From the NCBI RefSeq assembly GCF_020532645.1, contig NZ_JAJAUZ010000051.1:1-54702 (forward strand): a stretch of DNA of 54,702 nucleotides. Direction: 5' to 3'. The stretch comes from Streptomyces bambusae (lineage in GTDB: Bacteria; Actinomycetota; Actinomycetes; Streptomycetales; Streptomycetaceae). Every line of letters starts with the position of its first letter. Within the stretch, counting starts at the first letter, position 1. This document shows, in pieces, positions 23,928-31,784 of the stretch. The notes beneath the pieces were generated by a model. The model was not told the origin of the DNA. It saw only the letters and a program-made list of their open reading frames with translations, and did not search any database. The position numbers were made by a program, and so were the translations under genes.

Positions 23928-24763
23928 TTGCTGTCGCTCTTCTTCTTGTGGGGCCATTCGGTCAGGTGGTCGGTCAGCCAGCCCGGCGGGCCCGACGGGG
24001 CCTTGGCCCGGGCCTCCATCGAGATCCGCTCGTGGATGACCGCCGCCCGCGGCAGCAGCGTATCGACGTACGCCCGCCGGACCTCGTCGGCAGAGCCGAA
24101 GCCGGGCTCGTCGACCAGCCACTCGTCCGGCACCTCGGCCGCGACCTCCATCAGCAGCTCGCGGGTGACCAGCGGCGCGAGGGCGGCGGCCGCCGCGGCG
24201 AGGTCCGGGCCGAACGGGGCGAGGACGTGGTCGGATGCGTTGTACGGCTTGTCCGCGGCGGTCTTGGCACCCGGCCAGTTGTGGTGCCAGATCATGGTCG
24301 CGCCGTGGTCGATCAGCCACAGGTCGCCGTGCCAGACGAGCATGTTCGGGTTGCGCCAGGACCGGTCGACGTTGTTGATCAGCGCGTCGAACCACACCAC
24401 GCGCCCGGCCTCGGCCGGGTCCACCTGGTACGCGAGCGGATCGAAGCCGATCGAGCCGGGCAGGTAGTCCATCCCGAGGTTCAGTCCGCCGCTGGACTTG
24501 AGCAGCTCCTGCACCTCCTGGTCCGGCTCGCCGAGCCCGATCACGGGGTCGAGCTGCATCTGCACCAGCCGCGGCACCCGCAGCCCCAGCCGCTGGGCCA
24601 GCCGCCCGCAGACGACCTCGGCGACGAGCGTCTTGCGCCCCTGCCCGGCTCCGGTGAACTTCATGACGTAGGTCCCGAGGTCGTCGCCCTCGACGATCCC
24701 CGGGAGCGAGCCGCCCTCACGCAGGGGCGTGACGTAGCGGGTCGCGATGACTTCGGACAGCAT
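23924..24763 (-). CDS. HipA-like kinase-domain protein
   Basis: A 279-residue single-domain protein of the HipA-like kinase group, shorter than classical HipA (about 440). Kinase elements are visible: ATP lysine K35 in YVMKFTG, catalytic-loop aspartate D133 with N138 in NNVDRSWRNPN, and metal-binding D152 in IDHG. HipA kinases phosphorylate proteins such as glutamyl-tRNA synthetase; the substrate here is unknown. No HipB-type antitoxin gene precedes it; the DUF3037 gene overlaps its 3' end instead. TAGCCT six bases before the ATG and the lack of a spaced ribosome site suggest a leaderless message. Confidence 0.88.
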   Translation of the reverse strand: MLSEVIATRYVTPLREGGSLPGIVEGDDLGTYVMKFTGAGQGRKTLVAEVVCGRLAQRLGLRVPRLVQMQLDPVIGLGEPDQEVQELLKSSGGLNLGMDYLPGSIGFDPLAYQVDPAEAGRVVWFDALINNVDRSWRNPNMLVWHGDLWLIDHGATMIWHHNWPGAKTAADKPYNASDHVLAPFGPDLAAAAAALAPLVTRELLMEVAAEVPDEWLVDEPGFGSADEVRRAYVDTLLPRAAVIHERISMEARAKAPSGPPGWLTDHLTEWPHKKKSDSK

Positions 24764-24833
24764 TTCCCCAGGCTAACCGGCTGCCCGCCGGAGCAGCCAC
24801 GGCTTTCCCGCCGGCCCGGGGGACCTGAGGCCC

Positions 24834-25469
24834 TCAGCCCGCCGGCCGCCAGGCGGCCGCCACCGCCTCCGCGGTGGTGACGGTGGCCACCAGGGAGAGG
24901 GAGTTGCGGAGCACCTCGGCGGTGTACGCAGCCGGCACGCCGGCGATCGCGTCGGCCGGCACGACCACGGTGTAGCCGAGGTTCACCGCGTCGAAGACGG
25001 TGTTGGGGACGGCCACGTTCGAGGAGACGCCGGTGACGACGAGCGTGCGGCAGCCGAGGTTGCGCAGCAGCGGGTCGAGGTCGGTTCCGGCCATCGGGGA
25101 GAGCCCGTGCAGCCGCCGCACGACCAGGTCCTCCTCGGCGACCTCGACGGGGTCGGCCACCCGTACCGCCGGGCTGCCGCTGAGCTGCTGCACGGGCAGC
25201 CGGCCGGCCGCCCGGAACAGGCGGGCGTTGTCGTTGGCCCCGCGCCCGTCGGGCCGCCGCTCGGCCACCGCGTGCACCACCTGGACGCCGGCCAGGTGCG
25301 CGGCGCGCACCAGTGCGGCCACCCGCTCCAGCATCCCCGACTCCCGGGCCTCCTTGGCGAGTTCGGGGAGGGCGCTGTCGGGTCCCACCACGCCCTGCTG
25401 GCACTCGACGGTCAGCAGGACCGTGCGGGCGGGGTCGAGCAGGGCGGCGATCCGGTCGTCCGGGTCCAT
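24834..25469 (-). CDS. Isochorismatase-fold protein lacking the catalytic triad
   Basis: A 211-residue protein with the whole cysteine-hydrolase (isochorismatase) fold. LLTVECQQGVVGP aligns with the first strand, AHLAGVQVVHAV with the helix-strand pair, and VVTGVSSNVAVPNTVFDA with the catalytic-cysteine helix. The expected Asp, Lys and Cys are Glu22, Arg119 and Ala153, so the family hydrolysis reaction is not expected. It may be a binding or regulatory protein. It is divergent from a PNPOx-like gene across an intergenic CTGAC-N5-GTCAG dyad. Confidence 0.85.
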   Translation of the reverse strand: MDPDDRIAALLDPARTVLLTVECQQGVVGPDSALPELAKEARESGMLERVAALVRAAHLAGVQVVHAVAERRPDGRGANDNARLFRAAGRLPVQQLSGSPAVRVADPVEVAEEDLVVRRLHGLSPMAGTDLDPLLRNLGCRTLVVTGVSSNVAVPNTVFDAVNLGYTVVVPADAIAGVPAAYTAEVLRNSLSLVATVTTAEAVAAAWRPAG

Positions 25470-25521
25470 GGCGGTTCTCCCCCTGTGCGATTGCGCCGCT
25501 GCGGCCGATCCCCCATGCTTC

Positions 25522-25536
25522 CTGACACACAGTCAG
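25522..25536. promoter_or_regulatory. CTGAC-N5-GTCAG dyad, first copy
   Basis: CTGAC-ACACA-GTCAG lies between divergent genes, 21 bases before the ATG of the PNPOx-like gene. The same architecture recurs at 32878-32892. Candidate operator for a TetR-like dimer; the protein is not identified. Confidence 0.5.
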
Positions 25537-25557
25537 ATGTGAAGGGGTGGCGGGCAG

Positions 25558-26016
25558 ATGGACGAGACCCAGCGGCACGGCCGGCGGATCATGATGACCG
25601 GCGAGGAGGTGGACGCATTCCTCGCGGAGCAGCGCACGTGCCGGGTCGCGACCGTCTCCCCCGACGGCAGGCCGCACGCGGGCGCCCTGTGGTTCGCCTG
25701 GGACGGCACCTCGCTGTGGCTGTACTCGCTGACCCGCAGCCGCCGTTGGGCCGACCTGCGCAAGGACCCGCGGATCTCGGTGCTCGTGGACGCGGGCGAG
25801 TCGTACGACGAACTGCGCGGGGTGGAGCTGACGGGCACGGCCGTGTTCGTGGGCGAGGCCCCCCGCACCGGGGAGCCCTGCCCGGAGCTGGCGGAGGCCG
25901 AACGGATCTTCCCCGCCAAGAACTTCGGCATCCCGGACATGCCCCACGACGGGCGGCACGCCTGGATCCGGCTCACCCCGGAGTCGGTGGTCTCATGGGA
26001 CTTCCGCAAGCGCTGA
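25558..26016 (+). CDS. PNPOx-like split-barrel flavin/F420 protein
   Basis: A 152-residue split-beta-barrel protein of the pyridoxamine 5'-phosphate oxidase superfamily. RVATVSPDGRPHAGALWFAWDGTSLWLYSL and the following RRWADLRKDPRISVLVDAG are the typical first half, which binds FMN or F420. In actinobacteria such proteins are mostly F420- or FMN-dependent reductases or haem/biliverdin-binding proteins. Cofactor and substrate cannot be decided from sequence alone. GGGTGG lies upstream of the ATG with the dyad before it. Confidence 0.85.
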   Translation: MDETQRHGRRIMMTGEEVDAFLAEQRTCRVATVSPDGRPHAGALWFAWDGTSLWLYSLTRSRRWADLRKDPRISVLVDAGESYDELRGVELTGTAVFVGEAPRTGEPCPELAEAERIFPAKNFGIPDMPHDGRHAWIRLTPESVVSWDFRKR

Positions 26017-26037
26017 GGGCGGGCCCGTGCCGGGCGG

Positions 26038-26442
26038 TCACGTCCACTCGAAGAGCCGGGCCGTGACCTCGCCGCTCTCCTCGGTGTCGAACTCGAACAG
26101 CACCGAGATGCCGGTGAGCCCCTCGAACCCGCCGGCGGCCGCCTCGTAGAAGATGGCGCCGCGCCAGTTCACGCCGCCCGGTTCGGTGAACCGCCCGACG
26201 CCGGAGCCGTGCCAGGTGAGCACCTCGCCGCTGCCGGTCGTGACGACCCCCTGGCCGTCGCCGAAGAGCGTGCCGTCGGCGCGTACGACCGACTCGTAGG
26301 TGCCCATGTCCTTGACCGGCTTGCCCCGCAGGGCGCCGGCGCCCTGGAACGAGGCCCCGACCACGGCGTGCCCGCCGTCGGCGGCCAGCACGCGCATGCC
26401 GGTGATGCGGCCCTGTTCCTCGCCTATCTGCTCGCCCGGCAT
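26038..26442 (-). CDS. Conserved protein, possible DUF3224/allene-oxide-cyclase-like barrel
   Basis: A 134-residue protein with alternating short strands (GAGALRGKPVKDMGTYESVV, SGEVLTWHGSGVGRF, INWRGAIFYEAAAG-like) that suggest a small beta-barrel. The assignment to the DUF3224-like group is by appearance only. ATG at 26442 was preferred to GTG at 26454 because GCAGGAG overlaps the latter. Function unknown. Confidence 0.6.
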   Translation of the reverse strand: MPGEQIGEEQGRITGMRVLAADGGHAVVGASFQGAGALRGKPVKDMGTYESVVRADGTLFGDGQGVVTTGSGEVLTWHGSGVGRFTEPGGVNWRGAIFYEAAAGGFEGLTGISVLFEFDTEESGEVTARLFEWT

Positions 26443-26515
26443 GACGGACTCCACTCCTGCCCCTGGCGGGGCGGACGGGTCCCCCCTTGCGGACTACGCC
26501 TGCCGCCCGGGGCCG

Positions 26516-27433
26516 TCAAGCCGGGGCAGGTGCGGGGTGCGCGGCGCCGGCCGCCTGCAGGGCGGCCAGGGCGGCGCGCACCGAGGGCCGCCGGTCGGCG
26601 TCGGCCCGCCAGACGGCGTAGATGTGCCGCCGGACCGGATCGCGCACGGGCAGCAGCCGCACCCCCTCCGGTACGTGCCCGCGCCCCAGTCGCGGGGTCA
26701 CGCAGACGCCGAGACCGGCCGCGACGAACGCCAGCTGGGTGTGGTGCTCCTCGGCGATGTGCTCGATCCGCGGCTCGATGCCCTCGCCGCGCAGGGTGAA
26801 GACGAGCCATTCGTGGCAGAACTGGCCCTCGTTCCAGGAGATCCAGTCGTCCTCCGCGAATTCCGCGAGGGAGACCTCCGTACGGCCGGCCAGCGGGTGG
26901 TCCGCGGGCACGGCGACGTCGGCGAGGTCGTCGAGCAGGGGCGCGCGCAGCAGTCCGCCGGGCACCGGCATGCGCTTGTTGTGCCAGTCGATCGCGACGG
27001 CGAGATCGAAGTCACCGCGGACCAGTGCGGCCAGGCTCTCTTCCGGTTCGGCCTCGCGGGTGCACACCCGCAGGTCCGGGTGGTCCCGGCGGAGGGCGGC
27101 GAGCGCCGTGGGGAAGAGGCCGCGCAGGGCCGTCGGGAAGGCGGCGACGCGCAGCTCGCCGACCGCCCGGCCGCGCTGGGCCTCGACGTCCGCCTGGGCG
27201 AGTTCCACCTGGGAGATGATCCGGGCCGCGTGTCCGGCCAGCAGCAGGCCTGCGTCGGTGAGGCGGATGCCGCGGCCGTTGCGGGCCACCAGCGGCTGCC
27301 CGACCTCGCGCTCCAGCTTGGCCATCTGCTGGGAGACGGCGGAGGTGGTGACGTGGAGTCCTTCCGCCGCGCCGCTGACCGATCCGTGGCGGGCGAGGGC
27401 GTCGAGGGTGCGCAGGCGCTCCAGGTTCAACAT
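26516..27433 (-). CDS. LysR family transcription regulator
   Basis: A 305-residue LysR regulator. The N-terminal winged helix-turn-helix is clear (LRTLDALARHGSVSGAAEGL, TSAVSQQMAKLEREVG), and a periplasmic-binding-like effector domain fills residues 90-300. It is divergent from a DMT transporter gene 73 bases away, the classical layout in which the regulator controls itself and the neighbour, probably an exporter of the inducer. TAGTGT seven bases before its ATG suggests a leaderless transcript. CTTGTGCTAAG at about 27471-27481 is a possible half-symmetric binding site. Confidence 0.93.
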   Translation of the reverse strand: MLNLERLRTLDALARHGSVSGAAEGLHVTTSAVSQQMAKLEREVGQPLVARNGRGIRLTDAGLLLAGHAARIISQVELAQADVEAQRGRAVGELRVAAFPTALRGLFPTALAALRRDHPDLRVCTREAEPEESLAALVRGDFDLAVAIDWHNKRMPVPGGLLRAPLLDDLADVAVPADHPLAGRTEVSLAEFAEDDWISWNEGQFCHEWLVFTLRGEGIEPRIEHIAEEHHTQLAFVAAGLGVCVTPRLGRGHVPEGVRLLPVRDPVRRHIYAVWRADADRRPSVRAALAALQAAGAAHPAPAPA

Positions 27434-27506
27434 GTAAGTAACACTACGCGATGGGGTCCATGAAATCTCGCTTGTGCTAAGAGGTTGACGCCCACAGGGT
27501 AGGGGC

Positions 27507-28493
27507 ATGAGCGCACCCGCAGCACCGCAGCACCGGCCGGCCGACCCTGCCTCCGCCTCCCCCTCCTCCGCCCCCGCGCCCGCGGCGCGGGCGGCCGCCA
27601 CCCCGAAGTCCGCCCTCGACTGGCGGATCCGCTTCGGCGTGCTGTCGGTGATCTGGGGCTTCAGCTTCCTGCTGATCAAGGTGGGCACCGAGGGCTACGC
27701 CCCGATGCAGGTGTCGCTCGGCCGGGTCCTGTCGGGCGCGCTCGTGCTCGGCGCCGCCCTGCTGGTCCGACGCGAGCCGCTGCCCCGCGGGCTGCGCACC
27801 TGGGGCCACCTGGCGGTGGCGGCCGTCCTGCTCAACGCGCTGCCGTTCACGCTCTTCGCGTACTCCGAGCTGGCCATCCCCAGCAGCCTGGCGGGCATCT
27901 GCAACGCCACCTCGCCGCTGTGGGGCATGGCGCTCTCGCTGGTCGCGCTCTCGGAGGACCGGCCCACCCGGCGCCGGGTCGCGGGACTGGGCCTCGGGTT
28001 CCTCGGGGTGCTGACGGTGCTGGGCGCCTGGCAGGGCTTCGCGGGGGTGGACCCGGCGGGCACGGCGATGGCCCTGCTGGCGGCGTTCTGCTACCCGGTC
28101 GGCTGGATCTACGTGCGGCGCACCCTCACCGGCACCCCGGGCTCGCCCCTCGCGCTGACCGCGGGACAGCTGGCCCTGGCCACCGCGCAGCTGGCGGTCG
28201 TCACCCCGTTCGTCACCGGGGCGCCCGCCGGCTTCCCGCTGTGGCCCACCCTCGCGGTGCTGGCGCTCGGCGCGCTCGGCACGGGCCTGGCGCTGCAGAT
28301 GCAGTACGGCCTGGTCACCGAGGTCGGCCCGACCACCGCCCAGATGGTCACGTACTTCATCCCGGTGATCGCCACCGCGGCCGGCGTGCTGCTGCTGGAC
28401 GAGAGGGTGGGCTGGAACACCCCGGTCGGTGCGCTGGTCGTGCTCGCCGGCGCGGCCCTGACCCAGAGCCGCGGCCGCGCCCGCGCGGCCTGA
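27507..28493 (+). CDS. EamA/DMT family transporter, LysR-linked
   Basis: A 328-residue transporter with ten predicted helices in two EamA repeats. An Ala/Pro-rich cytoplasmic head of about 35 residues precedes the first helix. VGPTTAQMVTYFIPVIATAAGVLLLDE is the second-repeat signature. DMT proteins of this type export amino acids, nucleosides or drugs, or import metabolites. Control by the divergent LysR gene is likely. A bidirectional hairpin follows the stop. Confidence 0.92.
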   Translation: MSAPAAPQHRPADPASASPSSAPAPAARAAATPKSALDWRIRFGVLSVIWGFSFLLIKVGTEGYAPMQVSLGRVLSGALVLGAALLVRREPLPRGLRTWGHLAVAAVLLNALPFTLFAYSELAIPSSLAGICNATSPLWGMALSLVALSEDRPTRRRVAGLGLGFLGVLTVLGAWQGFAGVDPAGTAMALLAAFCYPVGWIYVRRTLTGTPGSPLALTAGQLALATAQLAVVTPFVTGAPAGFPLWPTLAVLALGALGTGLALQMQYGLVTEVGPTTAQMVTYFIPVIATAAGVLLLDERVGWNTPVGALVVLAGAALTQSRGRARAA

Positions 28494-28506
28494 CCGCACG
28501 GCTCCC

Positions 28507-28548
28507 CCGTCCCGGCCGGTCCGCCCCCGTGCGGCCCGGCCGGGACGG
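28507..28548. terminator. Bidirectional hairpin between EamA and MocR genes
   Basis: Exact 13-base arms (28507-28519 with 28536-28548) and a 16-base loop fill the gap between two convergent stops. Confidence 0.75.
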
Positions 28549-28549
28549 T

Positions 28550-29884
28550 TCAGTACGAGCGCCCCGGCGGGGCCGGCCGGGCCGCGGCCGCCACCACGTC
28601 GGCCAGCGGCTCGATCTCGGCCTCCGTCAGCGTGGACACCGTCAGCCGGATCCCCGGCCCGCTGGCCACCCGGAACCGGGCCCCCGGCGCCACCGCCCAG
28701 CCCGCCTGCAGCAGCCGGGTCACCGCCCCCGTCTCGTCGGGCACCGGCACCCACACGTTGAGCCCGCTGCGCCCGTACGCCTCGACGCCCCGCCGGGCCA
28801 GCGCCCCGATCAGCGCCTCCCGGCGGCGGCCGTACGAGCGGGCCACCGCGGCCGGATCCACCGCGTGCACCGACCACAGGTGGACCACCGCGTTCTGCAG
28901 CAGCCGGCTGACCCAGCCGGGCCCGAGCCGGAACCGGCCGCGCATCCGGTCCAGGGTGGTGGCGTCCCCGGTGACCACGGCCAGCCGGAGGTCGGGCCCG
29001 TACGCCTTGGCGGTGGAGCGCACCATCAGCCAGCGCTCGGTGGCCCCGGCGAGGGCGTGCAGCGGCTGGTCCACGATGGCGTGCCCGTGGTCGTCGTCGA
29101 TCACGAGCACCTGCGGATGCCCGGCCAGCAGCTCCCGGAGGACCGCGGCGCGCTCCGCGGTGACCACGGCGCCGGTGGGGTTCTGGGCCCGGTCCGTGAC
29201 GACCAGCGCCCGGGCACCGTCGGCGAGGGCCTTCGCCACCCCGTCGGGCTGCGGCCCCTCCTCGTCCATGGGCATCCGCAGGGGCCGCAGGCCCATGGCG
29301 GGCAGCAGGTCGAGGAGGGCGCCCCAGCCCGGGTCCTCGACGGCGACCGCGTCCCCGGGCTTGAGGTGGGCCGTCAGGGCCCGCTCGATCGCGTCGAGCG
29401 AGCCGGAGGTCGCGGCGATCGGACCGGCGGGCACGCCGTCGGCCTCGAAGCCGGCCCGGGCCAGCCGCTCCAGCTCCGGCAGCACGGAGGCGCCGTGGGC
29501 GTAGAGGCCGGGCCGCTCCTCGTTGATGCGGGCGGCCGCGGCGAGGGCCTCGGTGAGCGAGGGCAGCAGCGCCACGTCGGGGTCCCCGGCCGCCAGGTCG
29601 CGCGTCCCGGGCAGCACGTCGACCCGGATCGACTCCCGGGGCGCGGTGGCGGGGCGGGCCCGGACCCGGCTGCCACGGCGCCCGTCGGTCTCGATGACCC
29701 CGCGCTCGCGCAAGGTCCGGTAGGCGGCGGCGACGGTGTTGGGGTTCACGCCGAGGGTGGCGGCGAGTGCGCGCATCGGCGGCAGCAGGGCGCCGGGCGC
29801 GAGCGCGCCGGCGCCCACCCCCTGCTCGACGCTGTCGGCAATCTCCGCTGCACGGCGTCCGGTGATCAGGTACTCTCCTAGCAC
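28550..29884 (-). CDS. MocR-type GntR/aminotransferase regulator
   Basis: A 444-residue fusion. Residues 1-75 are a GntR winged helix (LPPMRALAATLGVNPNTVAAAYRTL); the rest is an aminotransferase class I domain with a PLP lysine in STAKAYGPDLRL. MocR proteins sense PLP or amino-compounds and often control vitamin B6 or GABA genes; PdxR is the best-known actinobacterial example. It is divergent from a PNPOx-like gene across a perfect palindrome. The GTG start has no ribosome site; CATACT seven bases upstream makes a leaderless transcript likely. Confidence 0.92.
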   Translation of the reverse strand: MLGEYLITGRRAAEIADSVEQGVGAGALAPGALLPPMRALAATLGVNPNTVAAAYRTLRERGVIETDGRRGSRVRARPATAPRESIRVDVLPGTRDLAAGDPDVALLPSLTEALAAAARINEERPGLYAHGASVLPELERLARAGFEADGVPAGPIAATSGSLDAIERALTAHLKPGDAVAVEDPGWGALLDLLPAMGLRPLRMPMDEEGPQPDGVAKALADGARALVVTDRAQNPTGAVVTAERAAVLRELLAGHPQVLVIDDDHGHAIVDQPLHALAGATERWLMVRSTAKAYGPDLRLAVVTGDATTLDRMRGRFRLGPGWVSRLLQNAVVHLWSVHAVDPAAVARSYGRRREALIGALARRGVEAYGRSGLNVWVPVPDETGAVTRLLQAGWAVAPGARFRVASGPGIRLTVSTLTEAEIEPLADVVAAAARPAPPGRSY

Positions 29885-29891
29885 AAAGCCA

Positions 29892-29920
29892 AGTATGCAC
29901 TAGTGCAATGGAGTCCGCAA
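29892..29920 (-). promoter_or_regulatory. Promoter of the MocR gene
   Basis: On the minus strand TTGCGG (29920-29915) and CATACT (29897-29892) are 17 bases apart. Start would be at or next to the GTG at 29884. The palindrome at 29896-29907 sits in its spacer and touches the -10. Confidence 0.6.
29896..29907. promoter_or_regulatory. Perfect 12-bp palindrome, candidate MocR operator
   Basis: TGCACTAGTGCA lies between the divergent MocR and PNPOx-like genes, inside the MocR promoter and 12 bases before the PNPOx-like ATG. This is where an autoregulated MocR protein is expected to bind. Confidence 0.6.
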
Positions 29921-30606
29921 TGTCCGTCGACACCGAACCCCAGACGTCCACCGGGTCCTACGCGCCGACCGACCGCACGGTGCCCACCCGCTCCCGGGAG
30001 CGGGCCGCGTACGACCACGAGACCGTGCACGCGATCCTCGACGAGGGATACCTCTGCCACCTGGGGTTCGTCCGCGACGGCGCGCCGGTGGTCCTCCCGA
30101 CGCTCTACGGCCGGGTGGGCCAGACCCTGTACGTCCACGGCTCGACGGGATCCCGGCCCCTGCGGATGGCGGGCGGCGCGCCCGACCCCGGGCTGCCGGT
30201 GTGCCTGACCGTCACCCACGTCGACGGGCTGGTGCTGGCCCGCTCGGCCATGCACCACTCGATGAACTACCGCTCGGTGGTCGTGCACGGCACGGCCTAC
30301 CAGGTCACGGACGAGGCGGAGCGCCGGATGGCGCTGGACGCCCTGGTCGACCAGGTCGTGCCGGGCCGCTCGGCCGACTCCCGGCCCGCGAACGCCAAGG
30401 AGCTCGCCGCCACCGCCGTGATCCGCCTGGACCTCCTCGAAGTCTCGGCCAAGGTCCGCAGCGGCGGCCCGAACGACGACCCCGAGGACCTGTCGCTCCC
30501 CTACTGGGCCGGTGTGGTCCCGGTCCCGCGCACCTACGGCACCCCGGTCCCGGCGGCCGACCTGGCCGAGGGCACGCCGGTCCCGGCGTACGTCGGCGCC
30601 CTCTGA
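29920..30606 (+). CDS. PNPOx-like FMN-binding protein
   Basis: A 228-residue protein of the Pyridox_ox_2 type (FMN-binding split barrel). GYLCHLGFVRDGAPVVLPTLYGRVGQTLYVHGS begins the barrel; PLRMAGGAP and LVLARSAMHHSMNYRSVVVHG continue it. Related proteins are annotated pyridoxamine 5'-phosphate oxidase family, but the true PdxH residues are not all there. Its pairing with a MocR regulator fits a vitamin B6 or amine-related role by analogy. The ATG at 29920 has GGAG six bases upstream; the ATG at 29908 abuts the palindrome. Confidence 0.88.
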   Translation: MSVDTEPQTSTGSYAPTDRTVPTRSRERAAYDHETVHAILDEGYLCHLGFVRDGAPVVLPTLYGRVGQTLYVHGSTGSRPLRMAGGAPDPGLPVCLTVTHVDGLVLARSAMHHSMNYRSVVVHGTAYQVTDEAERRMALDALVDQVVPGRSADSRPANAKELAATAVIRLDLLEVSAKVRSGGPNDDPEDLSLPYWAGVVPVPRTYGTPVPAADLAEGTPVPAYVGAL

Positions 30607-30625
30607 GCCGGGCGCACCCAAGACG

Positions 30626-30660
30626 GCCCGGGCAGCCGGACGGGGGTCTGCTGCCCGGGC
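30626..30660. terminator. Bidirectional hairpin
   Basis: GCCCGGGCAGC (30626-30636) pairs exactly with GCTGCCCGGGC (30650-30660) across a 13-base loop, between the convergent PNPOx-like and EamA stops. Confidence 0.7.
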
Positions 30661-30670
30661 ATCGCCGTGC

Positions 30671-31615
30671 CTACCCGGCCACCGCCGGGGCCCGCCGGGA
30701 CTCGGCCACGGTGAGGGCACCGACCGCGGCGAGCAGCAGGAGCGTTCCGGCGACGGTCCCGGTGGTGAGCCGTTCGCCGAGCAGCAGCACCGCGATCACC
30801 GCCGCGCTCACCGGCTCGATCAGCATGATCACGGACACGGTGGCGGCGCGCACGGCCGCCGCCCCGGTGAAGTAGAGCGCGTACGCCAGCGCGGTGGGCA
30901 CGGCGGCGATGTAGACGATCAGCCCCAGCACCCGGCCCGGCGCCTCGGCGTGCGGCAGCAGGCCCTCGACGAGGCCAAGCGGCAGCAGGGCGACGGTGCC
31001 GACGGCCAGGGACCAGGCGGTGGTCACGAGCGGGTCGCCGGCGGCTCCGCGCCGTCCCGCCGCCCGGGTGCGCAGGGTCATCCCGGCGTACCCGGCGGCG
31101 GACAGCAGGGCGTAGCCGATGCCGAGCGGCCGGACCGCACCGGCGCCGCTGCCGAGCACCAGTACGGCGAGCCCGGCGAGGGCCCCGCCGACGGCGAGCG
31201 CCCCGCCGGGCCCGAGCCGCTCCCCCACGCCGATGCGGGCCCCGAGGGCGATCAGCACGGGGCCGGCACCGAGGCAGACCACGGTGGCCACGGCCAGCCC
31301 GGTCTCCTGGACGGCAGCGAAGTAGGCGGCCTGGAACAGGGTGAACAGCAGGCCGGTGACGGCCATCGAGCGCCGGCCGGGCCCGGCGGCCGCGGTCCGG
31401 CGGGGCCGCAGCGCGAGCGCGCCGAGGAGCAGGAGCAGGCCGCCGGCGCAGCGCCAGAACGTGAGCGCGAGCGGCCCGAGGTCGCTGGCGAGGTAGAGGA
31501 GGGAGGCGGCCGCTCCGGCGGTGCCCCAGGCGGCGCCGGCCACGATCAGGGACAGCAGGCTGCGCCCGAGCGGCGACACGGGCAGGGAAAGGGAAAGGAG
31601 GCTGGACTTCGACAC
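30671..31615 (-). CDS. EamA/DMT family transporter
   Basis: A 314-residue ten-helix DMT transporter. VAGAAWGTAGAAASLLYLA opens the first EamA repeat and IVYIAAVPTALAYALYFTGA the second. Substrate unknown; close relatives are annotated amino-acid or drug exporters. The GTG start has GGAGAAG five bases upstream. It lies downstream of a second DMT gene on the same strand with a terminator between them. Confidence 0.92.
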   Translation of the reverse strand: MSKSSLLSLSLPVSPLGRSLLSLIVAGAAWGTAGAAASLLYLASDLGPLALTFWRCAGGLLLLLGALALRPRRTAAAGPGRRSMAVTGLLFTLFQAAYFAAVQETGLAVATVVCLGAGPVLIALGARIGVGERLGPGGALAVGGALAGLAVLVLGSGAGAVRPLGIGYALLSAAGYAGMTLRTRAAGRRGAAGDPLVTTAWSLAVGTVALLPLGLVEGLLPHAEAPGRVLGLIVYIAAVPTALAYALYFTGAAAVRAATVSVIMLIEPVSAAVIAVLLLGERLTTGTVAGTLLLLAAVGALTVAESRRAPAVAG

Positions 31616-31730
31616 GGGTGCTTCTCCGCGGCATCAGGAAGGCAGGACGGAAGGTCACTGGGTTCCGACGCGGGCGGCAGCGGCCCGCCCGGGGCCGAGC
31701 CCGGGCAGGCTGAAGAAAAACGGAACGCCG

Positions 31731-31754
31731 GCCGCCCGCTAGGCGGCGGGCGGC
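31731..31754 (-). terminator. Intrinsic terminator between two DMT genes
   Basis: Nine-base arms (31731-31739 with 31746-31754) form a stem. Reading on the minus strand, TTTTT follows about ten bases later, which is rare in this window. Confidence 0.65.
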
Positions 31755-31774
31755 GAAAGCACGGTCGAGTACAT
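31739..31774 (-). other. Possible 11-codon ORF ending in the terminator
   Basis: ATG at 31774 reads MYSTVLSPPAA and stops with TAG in the loop edge of the 31731-31754 hairpin. A leader peptide for the downstream DMT gene is conceivable, but there is no run of one amino acid and the ribosome site is weak. Confidence 0.2.
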
Positions 31775-31784
31775 GTCCAGCACC

